Shown piece by piece: positions 33,635 through 41,520 of a stretch of 64,000 nt of DNA. The notes under the pieces are model-generated. The model saw nothing but the letters and a program-made list of their open reading frames with translations, did not search any database and was not told the origin of the DNA. Origin of the DNA: Microbacterium sp. VKM Ac-2870 (GTDB lineage Bacteria; Actinomycetota; Actinomycetes; Actinomycetales; Microbacteriaceae); NCBI RefSeq assembly GCF_015350795.1, contig NZ_JADKSH010000003.1, forward strand, positions 372,001 through 436,000. The letters run 5' to 3'. Position numbers and translations under genes: made by a program. Within the stretch, counting starts at the first letter, position 1. Each line of letters starts with the position of its first letter.

Positions 33635-34333
33635 TCAGCTCCGCACGAAGAGGTAGCCGCGGTCGTCGAAGCCGCCCACGACGAACCCGTCCTCGGTGAG
33701 GCCGAGGAATGCCTCGCGCACGCGGTAGCGCCAGTCCAGCGCCTCGCCGGGCGCCTCGCGGCGAAGCCGCTCGATGTCGCCGGGCACCTCGACCGTGGTG
33801 ACGATGTCGCGCTCCTGCGGCGGGGTCGCGACCGACCCGTTCAGGTGCCACGTCACGAACAAGCGATCAGTCTCGTCACCGCGGTTCACGCCGTCATCCA
33901 TGGCGCCGTAGTGGTCGATGAGATACTCCGACACCCGCGCGCCCACCGCGCGCAGGTTGAAGGCGGCGTTGCGCGCCACGAGCGGATCGAAGGTCCACGT
34001 GATGCGGCCGATGCCGCGGGTGAGAGCCCACTCCCGCTGATGTTGCTTGAGCATCCGTCCGAGTCCCTGGCCCCGGAAGCCCGCCACGATGCCCGTGATG
34101 TGCGAATGCAGCGACAGCTCCTCGGGGGTGGCGAGAAAGCCCACCGACGCCCCGATCATCTGCTCGCCGTCATACAGACCCACCGCGTAGTTGCCGGCGT
34201 GCGCGAGCGCGCGCAACAGGTTCGCGGGCATGCCGGTGCGGTCGCCGCCCCACACCTCGCTGAGCACCGCGGATGCCGCATCCATCTGAGCCACGGTCTC
34301 GAGGGGGCGGATCTCAACGATTCCAGCGCTCAT
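33635..34333 (-). CDS. GNAT family N-acyltransferase (COG3375 type), copy 2
   Basis: A 232-aa acyltransferase with the CoA loop HITGIVAGFRGQGLGRMLKQ and the hallmark TWTFDPLVARNAAFNLRAVG. It is colinear with the 17243 gene over its full length, for example NYAVGLYDGEQMIGASVGFL and C-terminal GGFDDRGYLFV. It lies 3.3 kb from the NSAR/OSBS enolase. The pair of paralogs suggests two acyl acceptors. Proposed activity is N-succinylation of amino acids, by analogy only. The start is leaderless. Confidence 0.83.
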   Translation of the reverse strand: MSAGIVEIRPLETVAQMDAASAVLSEVWGGDRTGMPANLLRALAHAGNYAVGLYDGEQMIGASVGFLATPEELSLHSHITGIVAGFRGQGLGRMLKQHQREWALTRGIGRITWTFDPLVARNAAFNLRAVGARVSEYLIDHYGAMDDGVNRGDETDRLFVTWHLNGSVATPPQERDIVTTVEVPGDIERLRREAPGEALDWRYRVREAFLGLTEDGFVVGGFDDRGYLFVRS

Positions 34334-34339
34334 GCCAGC

Positions 34340-34345
34340 ACCCTA
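34340..34345 (-). promoter_or_regulatory. -10 hexamer TAGGGT, leaderless start of GNAT copy 2
   Basis: The spacer GCTGGC precedes ATG 34333. Confidence 0.55.
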
Positions 34346-34396
34346 TGCCCGTCGACGCGCGTGCCTCGAGCCGAGCCCGCCGACTCTGCGGGCCGA

Positions 34397-34402
34397 TACC
34401 CT
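34397..34402 (+). promoter_or_regulatory. -10 hexamer TACCCT, start of DHA2-type transporter
   Basis: The spacer GAAAGG precedes ATG 34409; GAAAGG could also act as a weak ribosome site, so this start is less clearly leaderless. Confidence 0.5.
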
Positions 34403-34408
34403 GAAAGG

Positions 34409-35848
34409 ATGGCTTCAGACGGCACCGCACGGCGACGATTGACACGAATGCCGCCGCAGGGCGCGATCGTGGCGGTGCTGGCGATCGCCGGGCTCGCCTC
34501 GTCGTTCATGTTCACGCTGGTCGTTCCGATCCAGACGCGGCTTCCCGAACTTCTTCAGGCGAGCCGTGACGACACGGCGTGGGTGGTCACGGCGACCCTG
34601 CTCGCGGCAGCGGTCATCACCCCGATCGCGGGACGCCTGGGCGACATGTACGGAAAGCGCCGCATCGTCCTCGTGCTGCTCGCCACCCTCGTGATCGGAT
34701 CGGTCGTCGCCGCGCTGTCGACGAGCCTGGTCGGTCTCATCGTCGGCCGCGCTCTGCAGGGGGCCGTCACGGGCGTGATCCCGCTGGGGATCTCGATCCT
34801 CCGCGACGTGCTGCACGAAGATCGCGTGGACCCTGCCATCGCCCTCATCAGCGCCACGCTCGGCGTCGGCGGGGCATTGGGACTCCCCATCAGCGCTCTG
34901 GTGACCGAGAACGCCGACTGGCACGCGCTGTTCTGGACGGCGGCCGTGCTCGGCGTGATCGTGTTCGCCCTCGTACTGGCGATCGTGCCGGTGAGCGTGC
35001 TGCGCACCGCGGGGCGTTTCGACGTCGCCGGCGCCGCAGGACTGGCCGTCGGACTCCTCGGCATCCTGCTGGCGATCTCCCGCGGCGAGGCGTGGGGGTG
35101 GATGTCGCCCGCGACGCTCGCCTGCGGCCTCGGCGGTGTCGTCGTCCTCCTCGGATGGGGCTGGTACGAGTTGCGCATCGCCGAACCGCTGCTCGACTTG
35201 CGCGTCGCGGCCCGCCGGCCGGTGCTGCTCACGAACCTCGCCTCGGTGGCCATCGGCTTCTCGCTGTTCGCCTCGAACGTGTCGTACCCGCAGCTTCTCG
35301 AACTGCCTGCCCCGGCCGGATTCGGCCTGCCGCTTCTGGCGGCGAGCCTGGTCATCATGCCCTCGGGCCTGGTGATGATGGTGCTCTCGCCGTTCTCCGG
35401 TCGCCTCGCCGGCTCGGTCGGACCGCGGAGGCTCCTCATCCTGGGCGCGATCGCCCTCATCGCCGCCTACGGGTTCAGCCTGTTCCTGGCGAGCGAGGTC
35501 TGGCACATCCTGGTGGCGAACCTGCTGATCGGCGTGGGCATCGGATTCGGATATGCCGCGATGCCGATGCTCATCATGCGGTCGGTCCCGCAGAGCGAGT
35601 CCGGCGCCTCCAACGGCCTCAACGCGCTGTTCCGCTCACTGGGTACCAGCGTCGCCGCAGCCGTGGTCGGCGCCGTGCTGGCCGGCATGTCGGCGCCCCA
35701 GAACGGTCGGCAGCTGCCGACGGCATCCGCGTTCCACGTGTCGTTCCTGCTGGGTCTCGCCGCCGCGATCATCGCCCTCGTGGTCGCCGCGTTCATCCCT
35801 CTGCGCCCCGCCGCGGAGCACCACCCGGCACTGCCGGCAGACCGTTAG
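34409..35848 (+). CDS. MFS transporter, DHA2 (EmrB/QacA-like) family
   Basis: A 479-aa exporter with 13-14 predicted helices. It shows QTRLPELLQASRDDTAWVVT, the loop GRLGDMYGKRRI, the motif C-like segment IVGRALQGAVTGVIPLGISI and, in the second half, GIGFGYAAMPMLIMRSVPQS and ASNGLNALFRSLGTS, all typical of DHA2 drug:H+ antiporters. Its substrates are unknown and regulatory genes are absent. It is divergent from GNAT copy 2. Its TAG stop is also the first three bases of the -10 for the next gene. Confidence 0.9.
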   Translation: MASDGTARRRLTRMPPQGAIVAVLAIAGLASSFMFTLVVPIQTRLPELLQASRDDTAWVVTATLLAAAVITPIAGRLGDMYGKRRIVLVLLATLVIGSVVAALSTSLVGLIVGRALQGAVTGVIPLGISILRDVLHEDRVDPAIALISATLGVGGALGLPISALVTENADWHALFWTAAVLGVIVFALVLAIVPVSVLRTAGRFDVAGAAGLAVGLLGILLAISRGEAWGWMSPATLACGLGGVVVLLGWGWYELRIAEPLLDLRVAARRPVLLTNLASVAIGFSLFASNVSYPQLLELPAPAGFGLPLLAASLVIMPSGLVMMVLSPFSGRLAGSVGPRRLLILGAIALIAAYGFSLFLASEVWHILVANLLIGVGIGFGYAAMPMLIMRSVPQSESGASNGLNALFRSLGTSVAAAVVGAVLAGMSAPQNGRQLPTASAFHVSFLLGLAAAIIALVVAAFIPLRPAAEHHPALPADR

Positions 35849-35851
35849 CCT
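35846..35851 (+). promoter_or_regulatory. -10 hexamer TAGCCT overlapping the upstream stop codon
   Basis: TAG is the stop of the MFS gene; the spacer CGCTGC leads to ATG 35858 of the peptide transporter. Confidence 0.6.
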
Positions 35852-35857
35852 CGCTGC

Positions 35858-37327
35858 ATGAGTTCACAACCGGGAGAGGCCCCCACCGGCGACAGCGACA
35901 CCCGTTTCTTCGGGCAGCCGTGGGCACTCGCGCACGTGTTCGGCGTCGAGATGTGGGAGCGGTTCAGCTTCTACGGCATGCAGGGCATCCTGCTCATCTA
36001 CCTGTACTACTCGGCGAGCCAGGGCGGGCTGGGTCTGGAACAGAGCGTCGCGGCCGGCATCGTCGGCGCCTACGGCGGGGCGGTCTATCTGTCGACGGTG
36101 CTCGGCGCCTGGATCGCCGACCGGGTGCTCGGCGCGGAGCGCGTGCTGTTCGTCAGTGCGATCGTCATCATGGCCGGCCACATCGCCCTCGCAGTTCTTC
36201 CGGGCTTCGCGGGCGTGGGTGTGGGTCTGGTGCTCGTGGCGATCGGTTCGGGCGGACTCAAAGCCACCGCGACGAGCGTGGTCGGCACGCTGTACGGCCC
36301 CGACGACACCCGACGCGACGGCGGGTTCTCGCTGTTCTACCTGGGCATCAACCTGGGCGCGTTCGCCGGCCCGTTGCTGACGGGGCTGCTCCAGTCCACG
36401 GTCGGATTCCACTGGGGCTTCGGCCTCGCCGCGCTCGGCATGGCCCTCGGACTGGTGCAGTACTCGTTCGGTCGGCGACAGCTGCCCGCCGAGGCGCGCC
36501 GCGTGCCCAACCCACTGCCGCGCACCCGCTATCCGCTGATGAGCGTCATCGCGGTCGCCGGCATCGCGCTGATCGTCGCGCTCGTGCTCGTCGGGGTGAT
36601 CCGGGCAGACAACCTCGCCCTGATCGTGATCGTGGTGGTCATCGGCGCCGCGATCGCCTACTTCGCGGTCATCCTCTCGAGTCGAAAGGTGGATGCCGAG
36701 GAGCGCAGCCGCGTCTGGGGCTTCGTCCCGCTGTTTCTGACGTCAGTGGCTTTCTGGTCGCTGTACCAGCAGCAGTTCACCGTACTGACGGTCTACTCCG
36801 ACAAGCGCCTCGACCGCGACCTGTTCGGGTGGGAGATGCCGGTGTCGTGGGTGAACTCGATCAACCCCGTCTTCATCATCGTGCTGTCGGGCGTGTTCGC
36901 CGCGATCTGGACGAAGCTCGGCGCACGCCAGCCTGCCACCCCGGTGAAGTTCGGCCTCGCCGCGATCGTGATGGGCTCCGCTTTCCTGCTGTTCGTGCCC
37001 TTCGCGGGTGGCGGCGAGAATTCCACTCCACTGCTGGCGATCGTCGGCATCCTGTTCGTGTTCACGGTGGCCGAGTTGCTGCTCTCGCCGGTGGGGCTGT
37101 CGGTGACGACGAAGCTGGCGCCCGGGGCATTCCACACGCAGATGGTGGCGCTGTTCTTCCTTTCGGTCGCCCTCGGCACGGCCATCGCCGGCCAGCTCGC
37201 CCAGCTCTACAACCCCGACGACGAGCTGCCGTATTTCTCGGTGCTCGGCCTCATCTCTGCGGGGGTGGGCGTGCTGCTTCTGCTGTTCGTGAAGCCGGTG
37301 CTGCGGCTCATGCGCGGCGTGCGCTGA
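35858..37327 (+). CDS. POT/PTR2-family oligopeptide:H+ symporter
   Basis: A 489-aa transporter with 12-14 helices. Family hallmarks are the N-terminal ExxERFxYYG motif, seen as VEMWERFSFYGMQGILLIYL, the second motif GGAVYLSTVLGAWIADRVLG and the PTR2 segment GFSLFYLGINLGAFAGPLLT. FHWGFGLAALGMALGLVQY continues the pattern. It imports di- and tripeptides using the proton gradient. It has its own leaderless promoter, so it need not be co-transcribed with the exporter upstream. Confidence 0.94.
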   Translation: MSSQPGEAPTGDSDTRFFGQPWALAHVFGVEMWERFSFYGMQGILLIYLYYSASQGGLGLEQSVAAGIVGAYGGAVYLSTVLGAWIADRVLGAERVLFVSAIVIMAGHIALAVLPGFAGVGVGLVLVAIGSGGLKATATSVVGTLYGPDDTRRDGGFSLFYLGINLGAFAGPLLTGLLQSTVGFHWGFGLAALGMALGLVQYSFGRRQLPAEARRVPNPLPRTRYPLMSVIAVAGIALIVALVLVGVIRADNLALIVIVVVIGAAIAYFAVILSSRKVDAEERSRVWGFVPLFLTSVAFWSLYQQQFTVLTVYSDKRLDRDLFGWEMPVSWVNSINPVFIIVLSGVFAAIWTKLGARQPATPVKFGLAAIVMGSAFLLFVPFAGGGENSTPLLAIVGILFVFTVAELLLSPVGLSVTTKLAPGAFHTQMVALFFLSVALGTAIAGQLAQLYNPDDELPYFSVLGLISAGVGVLLLLFVKPVLRLMRGVR

Positions 37328-37406
37328 GCGCACCTCGGCGAGGGCGCGCGTCACTCCTGAGCCGCGGCGTCCTCCGCATCGGAAACTGACGACCGCGCCC
37401 ATCGGG

Positions 37407-37412
37407 CAGAAT
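37407..37412 (+). promoter_or_regulatory. -10-like CAGAAT, probable leaderless start of purU
   Basis: The spacer CGATCC leads to ATG 37419; the first base deviates from TAnnnT. Confidence 0.45.
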
Positions 37413-37418
37413 CGATCC

Positions 37419-38300
37419 ATGTCACCCGTGCACGATCCCCACCTCCCCGCCGACCACGCCTGCCTCATCGTGCACGGCAGCGACAAGCCCGGCATCGTCG
37501 CCGCCGTGTCGGCGATGATCACCCGCATCGGGGGCAACATCGTCGCGTTCGACCAGTTCTCCGACGATCACCGCGGCGGGGCCTACTTCCAGCGCGTTGT
37601 GTTCCACCGGCCCGACTTCGCGCTCGCCCGTCCGGCGATCGAGGCGGACATCGCCAGCACGCTCACCGATTTCGACCTGGAGTGGTCGCTCACCGATCAA
37701 TCGGTGCCCAAGCGGATGGCGATCCTCGCGAGCAAACAGGACCATTGCCTGCTCGACCTGCTGTGGCGACACCGCCGCGGCGACCTGCCGGTCACCATCC
37801 CGATGGTCATCTCCAACCACGCGACCACGGCCGAAGACGTCCGCAGCTTCGGGGTGCCGTTCTTCCACGTGCCGTCGGTGGCGGGCCCCGACAAGTCGGC
37901 GTCGGAGGCGGAGATTCTGAAGCTGCTCGTCGGCAACGTCGATTTCGTCGTGCTGGCGCGGTACATGCAGATCCTCTCGCCCGAGTTCCTCGAGCAGCTC
38001 GGCGTGCCGGTGATCAACATCCACCACTCCTTCCTGCCCGCCTTCATCGGTGCAGAGCCCTACAAGAAGGCCAAGGAGCGCGGCGTCAAGCTCATCGGCG
38101 CGACCTCGCACTACGTCACCGGCGACCTCGACGAGGGACCGATCATCGAGCAGGACACCGTGCGGGTCACCCACGCCGAGTCTTCGGCGGAGCTTGCCCG
38201 CCGCGGCGCCGACGTCGAGCGCCAGGTGCTGTCGCGCGCGGTGCTGTGGCACGCGCAAGACCGTGTCATCCGCCACGGCAATCACACGATCGTCTTCTGA
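37419..38300 (+). CDS. purU: formyltetrahydrofolate deformylase
   Basis: A 293-aa enzyme releasing formate from 10-formyl-THF, which supplies formate for purine synthesis and balances one-carbon pools. The N-terminal ACT domain (ACLIVHGSDKPGIVAAVSAM) is followed by a formyltransferase-fold domain (RMAILASKQDHCLLDLLWR). Catalytic residues lie in VINIHHSFLPAFIGAEPY (Asn and His) and HYVTGDLDEGPIIEQD (Asp). Length and motifs match PurU exactly. It is convergent with the beta-lactamase-fold gene. Confidence 0.96.
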   Translation: MSPVHDPHLPADHACLIVHGSDKPGIVAAVSAMITRIGGNIVAFDQFSDDHRGGAYFQRVVFHRPDFALARPAIEADIASTLTDFDLEWSLTDQSVPKRMAILASKQDHCLLDLLWRHRRGDLPVTIPMVISNHATTAEDVRSFGVPFFHVPSVAGPDKSASEAEILKLLVGNVDFVVLARYMQILSPEFLEQLGVPVINIHHSFLPAFIGAEPYKKAKERGVKLIGATSHYVTGDLDEGPIIEQDTVRVTHAESSAELARRGADVERQVLSRAVLWHAQDRVIRHGNHTIVF

Positions 38301-38318
38301 CGCCGACGCGGGAAAACG

Positions 38319-39329
38319 TCAGTACACGTACTCCATGAGGTCGAGCCCGAGTGCGCGGAAAGCTTCGTGCGCGCGCAGCCGGTGGGCGACCGAGAGGTCG
38401 TCGAAGCAGACGATCAGCGCGTAGGCGGCACCCGCGCGGGGGCCCGCGATGACGCCTGCTTCGGCACGGATGCCGTCGCCACGCCCGGTCTTGTTGACGA
38501 ACAGCAGACCGTGGCGGTCATCGTCGTGCGCGAACGGGTCGAGCGCGGTGCTGGCTGCGACGAGAGCGAGGTCTTGATTGAGGCTCAGCCACTCCGACAC
38601 CTGGGCGCTGACTGCCGGTGAGACGACCTGCGCATTGACGAGGCCCGCGAACAGGGTCACGAGCTCGCCCGTCGAGGCCAGCCCGACATGCGGTGCGTCA
38701 TCGAGCCCGCGCTGGTCGCGGAAGCCGTCGATGAGCGCCGTCTTCACGAGCCCGATCTGCTCGGTACGGGCGCGCACCGCGTCGAGCCCCACCCGCTCAA
38801 GCAGGGCGTTGGCGGCGGCGGCATCCGAGGCCGCGGCCGCCAGCACGGCGAGGTCGCGCACCGGCAGCGCCGGTGCGGCCAAACGATGCCAGATGCCACC
38901 CACCGTCACCGGGGCGACAGAGCTGCGCTCGATGATCTCCAGAGGGTCGAGGGTGCCGGCATCCAGCTGTGCCGCCACCTCGATGAGCAGCGGCACCACG
39001 CCGATCCCGGCCACCGGCAGCACCAGGTGGGCATCGCCAGCGAGCACCGTCGTGCCCGAATCGAGGTCGGTCACGCACACCGACACCTGGGCTCCCGCCG
39101 CGGCGACCGCGTCGAGGGCGGCGAGCGCCGCAGAAAACGAACGCGCGCGTCCGGCCGAACGCCTCGGCGAGCGCCGCGTCGTCGGACGCTCGCCGCGTCG
39201 CGACGACGATGCCCGACCTGCACTGTCCACGCGGAGCGCTCCGTTCTCGATCTGTGCATCGCTCGCCGCCGGTGTCTGCTCGTCCGGCCGACCGGCGGAC
39301 GACCGCCGACCAGACGACGCCGTGGTCAC
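38319..39329 (-). CDS. class A beta-lactamase-fold protein lacking SxxK
   Basis: A 336-aa protein with a Ser/Arg-rich N-terminal 65 residues and no signal peptide. From QVSVCVTDLDSGTTVLAGDA it follows the class A serine hydrolase order. Where the catalytic SxxK should be, the sequence is GIGV at 108-111 (LPVAGIGVVPLL). The SDN motif is SDA (168-170); KTG is kept (280-282, FVNKTGRGDG). Catalytic Ser and Lys are both missing, so it is a probable pseudoenzyme with a binding role. Its GTG start overlaps the stop of the M13 peptidase (GTGA), so they are coupled. The long N-terminus could mean a later true start. Confidence 0.75.
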   Translation of the reverse strand: MTTASSGRRSSAGRPDEQTPAASDAQIENGALRVDSAGRASSSRRGERPTTRRSPRRSAGRARSFSAALAALDAVAAAGAQVSVCVTDLDSGTTVLAGDAHLVLPVAGIGVVPLLIEVAAQLDAGTLDPLEIIERSSVAPVTVGGIWHRLAAPALPVRDLAVLAAAASDAAAANALLERVGLDAVRARTEQIGLVKTALIDGFRDQRGLDDAPHVGLASTGELVTLFAGLVNAQVVSPAVSAQVSEWLSLNQDLALVAASTALDPFAHDDDRHGLLFVNKTGRGDGIRAEAGVIAGPRAGAAYALIVCFDDLSVAHRLRAHEAFRALGLDLMEYVY

Positions 39330-41317
39330 CAGATCGTGACGCGCTGATCGGCGTCGAGCCAGAGCGCGTCGGTCTCGGTGACGTCGAAGGCGCGGTAGAA
39401 CTCGTCGACGTTGCGAACGATCTGGTTGCAGCGGAACTCGTTGGGCGAGTGCGGGTCGATGGTGAGCAGGCGGATGGTCTCGGCATCCCGCCCCTTCTGC
39501 TGCCAGATCTGCGCCCAGCTGAGCAGAAGGCGCTGGATGCCGGTCAGCCCATCGATGACCGGGCCGTCGACGTTCTCATCCGTCGTGTCGGCACCGAGCG
39601 ACAGGCGGTACGCCTTGATCGCGATGCCGAGGCCCCCGAGGTCGCCGATGTTCTCGCCGATGGTCAATGCCCCGTTGACGTGGTGTTCGGTGCTGAGTCC
39701 CTGCGGCACGAGGGCGTCGTACTGGGCGATGAGGGCGGCCGTCCGCTGCTGGAAGGCGGCGCGGTCGTCGTCGGTCCACCAGTCGCGGAGCGTGCCGGTG
39801 CCATCGAACGCCGAGCCCTGATCGTCGAAGCCGTGGCCGATCTCGTGACCGATCACCGCTCCGATGCCGCCGTAGTTCGCGGCCGGATCGCGGTCGAGTT
39901 CGAAGAACGGGTACTGCAGGATGGCTGCCGGGAACACGATCTCGTTCATCAGCGGGTTGTAGTACGCGTTGACCGTCTGAGGCGTCATGTACCACTCTTC
40001 ACGGTCGATCGGCGCCCCGAGCTTCGCGATCTGCCGCTCGTGCTCCCACGCGTTCGTGCGACGAACGTTGCCGATGAGGTCGGCGGCGTCGACGTCGAGC
40101 TCGGAGTAGTCCTTCCACGTCGAGGGATATCCGACCTTGGGCGTGAAGGCCGCGAGCTTCTCCAGAGCGCGATCGCGGGTCTCCGGCGTCATCCAGTCGA
40201 GCGTCTCGATCGACTGCCGGTACGCCTCGATGAGGTTGGCGACCAGCTGATCCATCTCGATCTTCGCGGCCGGCGGGAAGTGGCGGTCGACGTAGACCTT
40301 GCCGACGGCCTCGCCCATCGCGGCCTCGACGAAGCTGACGCCGCGCTTCCAACGCTCGCGATTGACCGGCACGCCGGTGAGCTCGGTGCCGTAGAAGGCG
40401 AAGTTGGCGTCAACGAACGCGCTCGAGAGGAACGCCGCCGATGCCCGCACGATGTGCAGCCGCAGCCAGGCCTTCCAGTCCTCGAGCCGGTCCTCGACGA
40501 GCAGGGGGCCGAGGCCCGAGAAGTAGCTGGGCTCGTTCACGTTGATCTCGGCGAAGCCGTCGCGGCGGCCGGGGGCCACAGCGTCGAGCCACGGGTCGAG
40601 GTCGACGCCGACGAGCTCTTGCACCTGGTCCCAAGTCATGAGGTTGTAGGTGGCGACGGCGTCGCGCGTGCGGACGTTGTCCCAGTGGTGCGTGGCCAAC
40701 TCGGTCTCGAGCGCGAGCACGCGGTCGGCCTGGCGCCCGGCATCCTCCGGCTCGAGGCCGGCAAGACTCAGCACCGTCTGCACATACTCCCGGAACGCGA
40801 CGCGGGTCTTGTCGAAGTTCTCGAGACGGAAGTAGCTCTCATCGGGAAGCGACAGCCCCGACTGCACGAAGAAGGAGATGTAGCGGGCGGGGTTTCCGGG
40901 GTCGGGCTCGATGTAGACGCCGATCATTCCGCCGATGCCCTCTCGCTCGAGCTCACCGACGGTGCGCAGGAGCGCGGGGATCGAATCGATCGCCTCGACG
41001 CGCGCAAGCTGGTCGCGCAGCGGTTCGGCGCCGAGCTGCTCGATGCGCTCGGTGTCCATGAAGCTCGCGAACAGGTCGCCGATCTTGCGGGTCTCGGTTC
41101 CCGGCTCGGCGTCGGTCGACTCCTCGATGATCGTCCGGACGTCCTTCTCGGCCTGCTCGGCGATGAGGTGGAACGAGCCCCACCTGGCCTTGTCGTCCGG
41201 GATCTCGGTGCGTTCCAGCCAGGCGCCGTTCACGTGACGGAACAGGTCGTCCTGAGGACGGATGCCGGGGCTCAACTCGGACAGCTCGATACCCGAGCGC
41301 AAGGAGGGGTCGGTCAT
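39326..41317 (-). CDS. M13 family zinc metallopeptidase (PepO/neprilysin-like)
   Basis: A 663-aa zinc endopeptidase for oligopeptides. Zinc ligands are in VIGHEIGHGFDDQG near residue 490 and in GENIGDLGG, and the substrate-backbone motif is NAYYNP. It starts directly with the catalytic body (PQDDLFRHVNGAWLERTEIP) with no signal peptide or membrane helix, so it works in the cytoplasm. The usual C-terminal CxxW is TxxW-like (RVTIW). ATG 41317 is leaderless (TATCCT, seven-base spacer). The overlapping downstream gene encodes an inactive beta-lactamase fold. Confidence 0.93.
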   Translation of the reverse strand: MTDPSLRSGIELSELSPGIRPQDDLFRHVNGAWLERTEIPDDKARWGSFHLIAEQAEKDVRTIIEESTDAEPGTETRKIGDLFASFMDTERIEQLGAEPLRDQLARVEAIDSIPALLRTVGELEREGIGGMIGVYIEPDPGNPARYISFFVQSGLSLPDESYFRLENFDKTRVAFREYVQTVLSLAGLEPEDAGRQADRVLALETELATHHWDNVRTRDAVATYNLMTWDQVQELVGVDLDPWLDAVAPGRRDGFAEINVNEPSYFSGLGPLLVEDRLEDWKAWLRLHIVRASAAFLSSAFVDANFAFYGTELTGVPVNRERWKRGVSFVEAAMGEAVGKVYVDRHFPPAAKIEMDQLVANLIEAYRQSIETLDWMTPETRDRALEKLAAFTPKVGYPSTWKDYSELDVDAADLIGNVRRTNAWEHERQIAKLGAPIDREEWYMTPQTVNAYYNPLMNEIVFPAAILQYPFFELDRDPAANYGGIGAVIGHEIGHGFDDQGSAFDGTGTLRDWWTDDDRAAFQQRTAALIAQYDALVPQGLSTEHHVNGALTIGENIGDLGGLGIAIKAYRLSLGADTTDENVDGPVIDGLTGIQRLLLSWAQIWQQKGRDAETIRLLTIDPHSPNEFRCNQIVRNVDEFYRAFDVTETDALWLDADQRVTIW

Positions 41318-41324
41318 GCCGTAC

Positions 41325-41330
41325 AGGATA
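41325..41330 (-). promoter_or_regulatory. -10 hexamer TATCCT, leaderless start of M13 peptidase
   Basis: The spacer GTACGGC leads to ATG 41317. Confidence 0.55.
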
Positions 41331-41404
41331 CGCGCCGGTTCTGTCCGACGGATCCGTGTTCACCCGTCGTTCGCCCCGCCCGCCTCGACCCCGCACCCCA
41401 CCCC

Positions 41405-41435
41405 GGTCGTTGAGCGAGCGCAGCGAGTCGAAACG
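41405..41435 (+). repeat. dispersed repeat family 1, copy C
   Basis: Forward copy GGTCGTTGAGCGAGCGCAGC followed by GAGTCGAAACG. It lies between the divergent M13 peptidase and MATE genes, the only copy here not in a convergent gap. Confidence 0.75.
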
Positions 41436-41508
41436 CCCCACGCCCCAGCCGCGCCCCACCCACCCAGGCCCCGACGCCCCACTCCCGCCCCGCGTCGGCG
41501 CTCCCCCC

Positions 41509-41514
41509 TAGGCT
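41509..41514 (+). promoter_or_regulatory. -10 hexamer TAGGCT, leaderless start of MATE exporter
   Basis: The spacer CGGAGC precedes ATG 41521. Confidence 0.55.
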
Positions 41515-41520
41515 CGGAGC

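Noticed and set aside
38319-39329. Antibiotic-resistance beta-lactamase
   Set aside because: The catalytic Ser and Lys are absent and there is no export signal, so resistance is unlikely.
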